Of a stretch of DNA of 64,000 bases, positions 57,531 through 64,000 are shown piece after piece. The first letter of the stretch is position 1, and each line of letters opens with the position of its first letter. Under the pieces are notes generated by a model. It was not told where the DNA came from and did no database searches. It saw only the letters and a list, made by a program, of their open reading frames with translations. The position numbers and the translations under genes are program-made. Where the stretch lies: the NCBI RefSeq assembly GCF_000016985.1, contig NC_009633.1, positions 248,001-312,000 of the forward strand, in the 5' to 3' direction. This DNA comes from Alkaliphilus metalliredigens QYMF. GTDB taxonomy: Bacteria > Bacillota > Clostridia > Peptostreptococcales > Natronincolaceae.

Positions 57531-58634
57531 ATGAACATTAATGAAATTATTGTCTATATTATGGTTGGATTTATGGTATTGGGTGCGTTAGATAAAATCA
57601 TAGGCAACAAATATGGTTTAGGAGAAAAGTTTGATGAAGGAATGATCGCAATGGGGTCTTTAGCTGTTGCAATGGTCGGAGTTGTTTCTTTAGCTCCAGT
57701 TTTAGCGACAATTTTGGAGCCAATGGTTGTACCAGTTTATACATTTTTAGGTGCAGACCCTGCTATGTTTGCAACCACATTATTAGCTAATGATATGGGT
57801 GGATACCCTCTGGCCATGCAGTTGGCCCAAACTCAGGAGGCAGGGCTATTTGCTGGATTAATCCTAGGAGCCATGATGGGACCAACGATTGTGTTCACAA
57901 TACCTGTGGCCCTGGGCATTATTAAAAAAGAAGATCACAAATATTTAGCAACAGGGGTTTTAGCAGGGATGGTGACGATTCCCATAGGCGCTTTTGTTGG
58001 TGGCGTGGTGGCTGGATTTGATATTTCAATGATTTTAAGCAACCTAGTCCCTATTATTTTAGTTTCTTTATTGCTTTCTCTTGGATTATGGAAGATGCCT
58101 GAGAAAATGATTAAAGGATTTACTGTTTTTGGTAAAGGTGTTGTGGTGGTGATTACAATCGGTTTGGCGGCTATTATTGTGGAAACCTTAACGGGTTTTG
58201 TGGTAATCCCTGGCATGGCACCAATATCCGATGGAATCGAAATCGTAGGGGAGATTGCCATTATGCTAGCAGGGGCCTTCCCAATGGTTTATGTGGTCAC
58301 CAAGGTATTTAATAAGCCTCTTATGAAGATGGGGAAACTATTGGGAATGGGAGATGTTGCTGCTGCAGGCATGGTAGCTACTCTAGCCAATAATATTCCG
58401 ATGTTTGGATTAATGAAGGATATGGATAATCGTGGGAAAATCATTAATGTTGCCTTTGCAGTCAGTGCTTCCTTTGTTCTAGGAGATCATCTTGGATTTA
58501 CTGCTGGTGTCAACCAAGATATGATTTTCCCAATGGTAGTAGGTAAAATGGTAGGTGGCGTGACTGCTGTTATGGTGGCTATTTTTATTGCCAACAAAAG
58601 CATGTCAAAGGAAGATGCAGTTAAGCAACACTAA
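57531..58634 (+). CDS. eutH: Ethanolamine permease EutH
   Basis: The 367-residue protein starts at the ATG at 57531 (AAGAGGTG upstream). It has about ten hydrophobic segments and the EutH landmarks IMVGFMVLGALDKIIGNKYGLGEKFDEGMIAMG, ATTLLANDMGGYPLAMQLAQ, GAMMGPTIVFTIPVALG, and MVATLANNIPMFGLMKDM before the C-terminal FVLGDHLGFTAGVNQDM. EutH imports protonated ethanolamine, which matters most at low pH or low supply. It is near the end of the operon, before eutG. Confidence 0.95.
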   Translation: MNINEIIVYIMVGFMVLGALDKIIGNKYGLGEKFDEGMIAMGSLAVAMVGVVSLAPVLATILEPMVVPVYTFLGADPAMFATTLLANDMGGYPLAMQLAQTQEAGLFAGLILGAMMGPTIVFTIPVALGIIKKEDHKYLATGVLAGMVTIPIGAFVGGVVAGFDISMILSNLVPIILVSLLLSLGLWKMPEKMIKGFTVFGKGVVVVITIGLAAIIVETLTGFVVIPGMAPISDGIEIVGEIAIMLAGAFPMVYVVTKVFNKPLMKMGKLLGMGDVAAAGMVATLANNIPMFGLMKDMDNRGKIINVAFAVSASFVLGDHLGFTAGVNQDMIFPMVVGKMVGGVTAVMVAIFIANKSMSKEDAVKQH

Positions 58635-58752
58635 AACGAAACAAGAGGGAAAATAGGAAAAATAGGAAACAAAACGAAAAGAACATTAAAAACCATGCCA
58701 ATGAATAGAGGGCTAAAGCCTCTTAAGGATGTTGGGGAAAGGAGGTGCCTTC

Positions 58753-59928
58753 TTGAAGAATTTTAAAGAAATGACTGAAATTGTACATGGAATTGATGCA
58801 ATACAATACTTGGAAAGATTCAAAAATAAAAGGGCTTGCATTGTCACCGATCCCACAATGGTTCAATTGAAAGTTGTTGACCGTGTAACCGAAATTTTTG
58901 ATAGAAATAAGATAGACTATGATGTGTTTTCTGAAGTGGAGCCAGATCCCTCCTTTGGGGTTGTCTACAAAGGTTTAAATCACATTATTAAAAACAAACC
59001 AGAGCTACTCATTGCAGTGGGAGGTGGTTCTGCCATTGATGCCGCTAAGGCCATCATGTATTTTTGTATTAAAATTAAAGAAAGCTTATTGGATACCCAA
59101 GAAATACCCAAGCCTTTTTTTATTGCAATACCTACTACTAGTGGTACGGGATCTGAGGTCACAGCCTATTCTGTGATAACAGATAAAGAAAAGAATATAA
59201 AAATCCCCATCATTGACTCTTTAATGGTACCTGATGTGGCTATATTAGATCCTATATTCACCAAAACCATACCATCCCATGTTACAGCAGATACAGGAAT
59301 TGATGTCTTGACCCACTGCGTTGAGGCTTATGTTTCTAAGGATGCTTCGGATTTTACTGATGCCCTAGTTGAAAAAGCCACTGTCCAGGTGTTTCGGTAT
59401 TTACCAGTAGCCTACAAGGATGGGTCTAATATGGAAGCTAGAGAAAAGCTTCACAATGCTTCTTGTATGGCAGGAATTGCCTTTACAAATGCTGGATTAG
59501 GAATTAATCATAGTATGGCCCATAGTTTAGGGAGTCATTTTAAGATGTCCCATGGTCGGAGCAATGCCATATTAATGCCCTATATTATTGCATTTAATAG
59601 TAAAGGTCAGGATAAAACCGGGTATAATCCAGCAGCAGTGAAATACGCTGAGCTGGCAAAATACATAGGGCTTCCCAACTCTACAGTCGAAACAGGGGTC
59701 TTGGGTTTAATTGAAGCCATCAAAGTCATGAAGATCGCCATGGGAATTCCTGCAACTATAAAAGAAGCTGGTGTGGATCGGGAAAGCTTCATGAATTCAT
59801 TGGATGAAATTTCTGCCATGGCATTGGAAGACATTTGCACTAGTAGTAATCCAAAGAAAGTCTCTAAAGAGGATATTAAAAACATTTATTTAGAAGCCTA
59901 TGATAGAAACTCCGGTTTATCTTTTTGA
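58753..59928 (+). CDS. eutG: Ethanol dehydrogenase EutG (iron-dependent)
   Basis: The TTG at 58753 is preferred because AAAGGAGGTG lies at 58738-58747, giving 391 residues. It is a group III dehydrogenase, with AVGGGSAIDAAKAIMYF, PTTSGTGSEVTAYSVI, TGIDVLTHCVEAYVS and the His pair in INHSMAHSLGSHFKMSHGRSN. It reduces part of the acetaldehyde to ethanol and recycles NAD+ for EutE. It lies about 120 bases after eutH and ends the locus; no third antiterminator is seen before it. The terminator at 60005 follows. Confidence 0.92.
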   Translation: MKNFKEMTEIVHGIDAIQYLERFKNKRACIVTDPTMVQLKVVDRVTEIFDRNKIDYDVFSEVEPDPSFGVVYKGLNHIIKNKPELLIAVGGGSAIDAAKAIMYFCIKIKESLLDTQEIPKPFFIAIPTTSGTGSEVTAYSVITDKEKNIKIPIIDSLMVPDVAILDPIFTKTIPSHVTADTGIDVLTHCVEAYVSKDASDFTDALVEKATVQVFRYLPVAYKDGSNMEAREKLHNASCMAGIAFTNAGLGINHSMAHSLGSHFKMSHGRSNAILMPYIIAFNSKGQDKTGYNPAAVKYAELAKYIGLPNSTVETGVLGLIEAIKVMKIAMGIPATIKEAGVDRESFMNSLDEISAMALEDICTSSNPKKVSKEDIKNIYLEAYDRNSGLSF

Positions 59929-60004
59929 CATTTACGAAAGGTTTTTTAATTGACTTTTAGAGCTCTACATATCGTAGAGAGACAAGTTCGTTTAATGAAA
60001 TAAG

Positions 60005-60055
60005 AAAAGAGCATTTCCTTAGAGCTTCATGATTAGGGAAATGCTCTTTTTATAC
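60005..60055 (+). terminator. Terminator of the ethanolamine locus
   Basis: AAGAGCATTTCC (from 60006) pairs with GGAAATGCTCTT around a roughly 20-base loop with extra TTA/TAG pairing, followed by TTTTTAT. It lies about 80 bases after eutG. The gap to 60413 shows a weaker hairpin near 60262-60293 (CCCTCTT/AAGAGAGG, TTTTAT) and no gene. Confidence 0.8.
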
Positions 60056-60413
60056 AATCAACAGCTCTTAAGAATAGACATTATGGATATTTAAAGGTCT
60101 TTTTTGTTTTCATAAAAATAATAATCTTATATGGACATCTTCACAAATTATAAATCAGGGTAAGGATGTCTAGTGGAATTGATCTTAATAATCAGTTAAG
60201 AAATAGTCCTCGAAATTTAGTTTATAATGATATGTATAGTGAATAAATAAGTATAACAGAGTCTCCCTCTTATTTGAAAAAGAGAGGCTGTTTTATACTT
60301 ACTTTATATTTGCCTATTGGATACAAAGGAATAGGATGGTCATTTGTCATTAACAATGATGAATTTAGATGATTTAATTTACATACAGTTGTTCTGAAAT
60401 TTAGAAAAAGGAT

Positions 60414-60977
60414 GTGAGTAAAGTGACCCAGACAACAAAGAAGGCTATGGCAGCATCCCTTAAAGAGCGCTTGGAAAAAACAACGCTTCAAAACATTACG
60501 GTGAAGGATATTGTGAAAGATTGCGAAATCAACCGTCAGACATTTTACTATCATTTTCAGGATAGCTTTGCCTTAATGGAATGGATTTTTGAAACAGAAG
60601 GTACGAAAGCAATTTCTAACAATAAAACCTATGACACCTGGGAACGAGGATTTTTACAGGCATTTCAGTATGTGGAACAAAACAAAATGCTTGTACTTAA
60701 TGCATATCATTCTATGGGTCGTGAACACGTAGAGCGGTACTTGTATAGTGTGGTTTACAGGTTGCTGATAAATGTAATCAATGAGCAAGCGAAAGGTATG
60801 AATGTACCTGAAGATGACAAGGGGTTTATTGCTCATTTTTATAAGTATGTCTTTGTAGGGCTAATGTTGGAGTGGATTCATCAAGGTATGAAAGAGTGTC
60901 CAAAGGATATTGTCGATAGGTTGAGTAAATTGATTACAGGGGATATCCATAAGGCGCTACTTAAGTATGAGCAGTAA
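60414..60977 (+). CDS. TetR-family regulator (DhaS/TetR_C_8 type)
   Basis: The 187-residue protein has an N-terminal TetR helix-turn-helix (SLKERLEKTTLQNITVKDIVKDCEINRQTFYYHFQDSFALMEWI, residues 14-58). Its ligand domain ends with HFYKYVFVGLMLEWIHQGM, typical of the DhaS-like TetR_C_8 group. The start may be GTG at 60414 or, with better ribosome-site spacing, GTG at 60423. It lies directly before the oleate hydratase gene in the same direction, so it probably represses or activates it in response to a fatty acid; that is inference. Confidence 0.85.
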   Translation: MSKVTQTTKKAMAASLKERLEKTTLQNITVKDIVKDCEINRQTFYYHFQDSFALMEWIFETEGTKAISNNKTYDTWERGFLQAFQYVEQNKMLVLNAYHSMGREHVERYLYSVVYRLLINVINEQAKGMNVPEDDKGFIAHFYKYVFVGLMLEWIHQGMKECPKDIVDRLSKLITGDIHKALLKYEQ

Positions 60978-61174
60978 AGCATATATGCAGGTTGGTTTTA
61001 TAGAATCGATTTTAGACAAACAAGCATAAATGTCGAAAAACTTGACAATCAAGGCGTGGTGTTGGAATTTTAGGCACTGCGCCTTCACTGTCTATAGTGT
61101 GTCTCAATAGGATTGTTTACAATGGAGTTACAAGAAAAAACCTTGTAAATAACATTTTATTGGAGGGAATAACC

Positions 61175-62761
61175 ATGAAAAAAGATTATGGGAACAAACA
61201 AGTTTATTTTGTAGGAGGAGGGATCGCTTCACTTGCAGGTGCGGCTTATCTGATCCGAGATTGTCACTTCAAAGGAGAAAACATCCACATTCTGGAGGGT
61301 ATGCATATCCTGGGAGGCTCTAATGACGGAATGGGTACTCCAGAGGATGGATTCGTATGTCGAGGAGGCAGGATGCTTAACGAGGAAACTTATGAAAACT
61401 TCTGGGAGCTTTTTTCCTCGATACCTTCTATTGAACATGAGGGCATGAGCGTAACTGATGAAATTCTTGCATTTGACCATGCTCATCCTACCCACGCTAA
61501 TGCACGTCTTATCAATAAAGACGGTGAAGTTTTAGATGTGATGAGTATGGGATTTGATAAAGAAGACCAGATGGCAATGGGAAAACTGCTTTTGACACCA
61601 GAAGAAAAGTTGGATCATCTGAAAATATCAGATTGGTTCGGTCCACATTTCTTTGAGACAAATTTCTGGTATATGTGGCAAACCACCTTTGCTTTCCAAA
61701 AATGGTCTAGTTTGTTTGAATTCCAACGTTATATGTTCCGTATGATATTTGAATTCTCTCGTATTCAAACATTAGAAGGGGTCACCAGAACACCATATAA
61801 CCAATATGAATCTATCATTTTACCAATGAAAGCATATCTAGATGACCATGGAGTAGATTTTACGATCAAATGTACGGTCACTGACCTTGACTTCAAGGAA
61901 GGTGAAGGGATCACTGTGACTACCATTCATTATCAGGATCAAGATGGTGATGGCATCATTCGGCTTCAAGAAGATGATATTTGCATCGTCACCAACGGTT
62001 GTATGACTGACGGTGCAACATTAGGTGATTTGTATACACCAGCACCTCTTAAACCTGAACATCCAATTTCTGGTGATCTGTGGGCCAATATCGCAGCCAA
62101 GAAAAGTGGTCTTGGTGATCCGAAACCTTTCTTTGGCAACGCGGAAGAAACCAACTGGGAATCCTTTACTGTAACCATGAAGGGAAACAAATTACTGAAA
62201 ATGATTGAGAAGTATTCACGTAATGTTCCTGGTAGCGGTGCACTGATGACGTTTAAGGATTCTAGCTGGCTTATGTCCATGGTTGTGGCAGCACAGCCCC
62301 ATTTCAAAGCCCAAACTGCCGATGAAACGATATTCTGGGGATATGCTCTGCATACTAATAAAGTTGGTGATTATGTGAAGAAGCCTATGCGTGACTGTAC
62401 TGGCGAGGAAATGCTCATCGAACTACTGCATCATCTACATTTTGATGAGGAGATGGATGAAATCATGAAGGATGTTGTCAATGTGATCCCTTGCATGATG
62501 CCCTACATTATCTCTCAGTTTCAGCCGAGAGCCATGACGGACAGACCACAGGTTGTACCTGAAGGGTCTACTAACCTGGCTATGATCAGTCAATTTGTTG
62601 AAATCCCTGAAGACATGGTGTTCACCGAGGAATTTTCTGTTCGTGCAGCTCGTATTGCGGTGTATACATTGATGGGCTTAGATAAAAAGATCTGTCCTGT
62701 CACACCACATCGCTATGATGTTCGAACACTGTTAAAAGCACTGAACACCTGCTATAGATAA
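61175..62761 (+). CDS. ohyA: Oleate hydratase
   Basis: The ATG at 61175, with TTGGAGGGA just before, gives 528 residues. The protein has the FAD-binding VYFVGGGIASLAGAAYLIRD at residues 8-27, GSNDGMGTPEDGFVCRGGRMLNEETYENFW and WYMWQTTFAFQKWSSLFEFQRYM. Late motifs include TNLAMISQFVEIPEDMVFTEEFSVRAARIAVYTLM. These match the myosin-cross-reactive antigen family, which adds water to oleate to make 10-hydroxystearate and detoxifies unsaturated fatty acids. The length is slightly below the usual 560-590. It is followed 11 bases later by a small gene. Confidence 0.95.
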   Translation: MKKDYGNKQVYFVGGGIASLAGAAYLIRDCHFKGENIHILEGMHILGGSNDGMGTPEDGFVCRGGRMLNEETYENFWELFSSIPSIEHEGMSVTDEILAFDHAHPTHANARLINKDGEVLDVMSMGFDKEDQMAMGKLLLTPEEKLDHLKISDWFGPHFFETNFWYMWQTTFAFQKWSSLFEFQRYMFRMIFEFSRIQTLEGVTRTPYNQYESIILPMKAYLDDHGVDFTIKCTVTDLDFKEGEGITVTTIHYQDQDGDGIIRLQEDDICIVTNGCMTDGATLGDLYTPAPLKPEHPISGDLWANIAAKKSGLGDPKPFFGNAEETNWESFTVTMKGNKLLKMIEKYSRNVPGSGALMTFKDSSWLMSMVVAAQPHFKAQTADETIFWGYALHTNKVGDYVKKPMRDCTGEEMLIELLHHLHFDEEMDEIMKDVVNVIPCMMPYIISQFQPRAMTDRPQVVPEGSTNLAMISQFVEIPEDMVFTEEFSVRAARIAVYTLMGLDKKICPVTPHRYDVRTLLKALNTCYR

Positions 62762-62772
62762 AGGAGGAGAAC

Positions 62773-63063
62773 ATGATGAATGGAAGTTACAATATTACAA
62801 TGATCACACCATTAGGTCCAGAAAAAGGAACGATACTCCTTAATGCTGATGAGGAAAAGTTGAGTGGGATATTAAAAATTATGGGAAATGAAAAGGAATT
62901 TACCGGTACTGCAAAGGGAAATAGCTTTGAATTCTCTAGTGAATTAAAGAAGCTTATTACAAAGATTCCATTCAGTGCAAAGGGTACAGTAAATGGGGAT
63001 ACCATGGAAGCTAATATCGATTCAAAATTTGGACAGATGAAGATCATTGGGAAAAAAGCATAA
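62773..63063 (+). CDS. Small beta-rich protein cotranscribed with oleate hydratase
   Basis: The 96-residue protein starts with AGGAGG upstream, 11 bases after ohyA. It has alternating polar-hydrophobic strands (GSYNITMITPLGPEKGTILL, EEKLSGILKIMGNEKEFTGTA, TVNGDTMEANIDSKFGQMKI), suggesting a small lipocalin-like or beta-sandwich fold. Similar short proteins occur next to flavoenzymes in Clostridia. It may bind the hydratase product or a related lipid, but no function is known. Confidence 0.7.
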   Translation: MMNGSYNITMITPLGPEKGTILLNADEEKLSGILKIMGNEKEFTGTAKGNSFEFSSELKKLITKIPFSAKGTVNGDTMEANIDSKFGQMKIIGKKA

Positions 63064-63095
63064 GGGATGGATATAAACTGAATCATAACAAGATA

Positions 63096-63131
63096 TAGCC
63101 TACATTTTCTTCTGTAGGCTATATTTTCTTT
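63096..63131 (+). terminator. Terminator of the oleate hydratase operon
   Basis: TATAGCCTACA and TGTAGGCTATA form a perfect 11-base stem with an 8-base loop, followed by TTTTCTTT. Confidence 0.82.
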
Positions 63132-63204
63132 AACCGCCATATGATATAACAAATTAAAACCAGAGCACTAATATTAGTATGGATCCTAACTAAGAGAACC
63201 AATG

Positions 63205-63252
63205 GTGCCAGGGAAACCTCCTCCACTCTTTTTTCGGAGGTTTCCCTGGCAC
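63205..63252 (+). repeat. Palindromic REP-related element
   Basis: GTGCCAGGGAAACCTCC (63205-63221) and GGAGGTTTCCCTGGCAC (63236-63252) form a perfect 17-base stem with a 14-base loop. The outer bases are REP core halves and the right end continues into ACTTAACG, like the REP tail. The flank AGAACCAAT also matches. A partial relative lies at 5215-5236. The gap 63064-63418 otherwise shows only the terminator and AT-rich DNA with a TATACT box near 63371. Confidence 0.75.
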
Positions 63253-63418
63253 TTAACGTAATGCAATATGCTGATGGCATTTTACAGGAAGACCCTCATT
63301 GTACTATGAAGGGGCCCAAAAGGTTTGTTGATTCGATATAAACGGACAAAAAAAATAATAAACCCTATGCTATACTGATTTTATGTAAATAGGAAAATAG
63401 AAAGGGTGGCATAGCTGG

Positions 63419-64000
63419 ATGAGAAAAAAATTAGGGTTAATGGCGATAATATTGATGGTTTCCTTAGCTTTATTGGGTTGTGGACCAAAGGTAGGACAGG
63501 GGAAAGATTATGGTACTTATGATGAAGATACAAGGGTTTTTATTCTCAATGAGAAGGCCTTTGAGGATGCTGAAAAGGTGAAAATGGACAAGATTCAGGA
63601 AAAAACACCGTGGCAGTTGTATGTTGCGAAGTTTGGCTTTTCTGAAGTCGTCTATCTTCAGGTAATACGTTCTAAGGGAAAATACAGTGAAATACAGTTC
63701 TTAGACATGGAGTACCAAGGCTATATGATTAGCGACCATGAAGGGGAAGTGGTACTGGATAAAGTTCCTAGGATTATGCTGGATAGAGATTATGAGGAAA
63801 GTCTGTTTGCTGAAATGCTTCAAGAAGGCTCAACAGAGGGTTTTGAAGCGTTTTTCCAAAGAGCGATGTATCAATGGGAAAAAAGCAGTGCCACCTATGA
63901 TAACAGTAGATTTACTTTATTTCATCAACAGTTAGAGGAGGATCCACAGTATGGTAAGGTGATTGCCTTTTATAGTGAAGAAGGACATCGAATTGCTATT
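63419..64000 (+). CDS. Putative lipoprotein, 3' end beyond the window
   Basis: An ATG at 63419 (AAAGGGTGG about 15 bases upstream) opens a frame of 194 codons that is still open at base 64000. The protein begins with a lipoprotein signal peptide (RKKLGLMAIILMVSLALLGC, Cys21) and continues with a globular, acidic and aromatic-rich region (VFILNEKAFEDAEKV, VYLQVIRSKGKYSEIQFLDMEYQG). No domain is recognised. It is probably an extracytoplasmic membrane-anchored protein. Confidence 0.75.
   Translation, partial: MRKKLGLMAIILMVSLALLGCGPKVGQGKDYGTYDEDTRVFILNEKAFEDAEKVKMDKIQEKTPWQLYVAKFGFSEVVYLQVIRSKGKYSEIQFLDMEYQGYMISDHEGEVVLDKVPRIMLDRDYEESLFAEMLQEGSTEGFEAFFQRAMYQWEKSSATYDNSRFTLFHQQLEEDPQYGKVIAFYSEEGHRIAI

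Noticed and set aside
58634-58752. Third EutV antiterminator before eutG, as in some Firmicutes
   Set aside because: Only a short AGAGGGCT/AGCCTCT hairpin is present; no paired A1/G4 hexaloops and no terminator.
1-64000. tRNA or rRNA genes
   Set aside because: No cloverleaf with a TTCGA-type arm and no rRNA signature was noticed on either strand; a dedicated scan was not possible.

Overview
The window looks like chromosome of a low-GC, strictly anaerobic Firmicute of class Clostridia. The evidence is AT-rich DNA with strong AGGAGG ribosome sites, frequent TTG starts, an ethanolamine operon controlled by an ANTAR antiterminator, and RAYT/REP elements. An Alkaliphilus-like genome is my best guess, made from memory and not tested. 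Nearly all genes lie on the + strand. The exceptions are a zinc-ribbon operon (31.0-34.6 kb), a chemotaxis block (38.2-41.8 kb) and one gene remnant at 29.3 kb.

Layout. 1-2.4 kb: apparent end of an envelope or polysaccharide locus with a MurJ-type flippase. 2.6-12.2 kb: a mosaic of intact genes (RAYT transposase, LCP protein, Rpn nuclease, ComM-like ATPase, DprA, AlbA/Schlafen-type regulator) and broken ones (DUF4301 fragment, collapsed AlbA gene, duplicated LCP fragment), separated by many copies of a short REP repeat with core GTGCCAGGCACTTAACTT. 12.7-15.7 kb: a large superfamily 1 helicase. 15.8-25.7 kb: a PrpR-type sigma-54 activator followed by a good -24/-12 promoter and an apparent catabolic operon: four-carbon acid-sugar kinase (DUF1537), iron alcohol dehydrogenase, PdxA-like dehydrogenase, DapA-family aldolase, and a TAXI-type TRAP transporter (receptor plus fused permease). 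25.7-30.8 kb and 34.6-36.6 kb: REP-rich gene debris around an intact ABC-2 transporter and the zinc-ribbon operon. 36.6-38.0 kb: an IS4/IS701-like insertion sequence with 17/18-matched terminal repeats. 38.2-41.8 kb: CheX, a response regulator fused to a CheX/CheC-like domain, a small ORF and a dCache methyl-accepting chemotaxis protein.

42.3-59.9 kb: a complete ethanolamine microcompartment locus, eutS-P-V-W-A-B-C-L-K-E-M-T-pduL-J-hyp-N-pduS-pduT-H-G. EutH imports ethanolamine. EutBC, reactivated by EutA and supplied with adenosyl-B12 by EutT (with PduS as likely cobalamin reductase), makes acetaldehyde. EutE makes acetyl-CoA, EutG makes ethanol, and PduL makes acetyl phosphate. EutS, L, K, M, N and PduT build the shell. 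Two leaders, before eutS and before eutA, carry paired hexaloop hairpins that merge into terminators, as expected for EutV antitermination. 60.4-63.1 kb: TetR regulator, oleate hydratase and a small downstream protein. The window ends inside a lipoprotein gene.

The most unusual theme is the REP/RAYT system. About 20 REP copies occur, nearly all in the same orientation. They abut truncated or duplicated gene fragments, form the last codons and stops of neighbouring genes, and occur with orphan copies of the transposase leader, whose hairpin would bury the transposase ribosome site.
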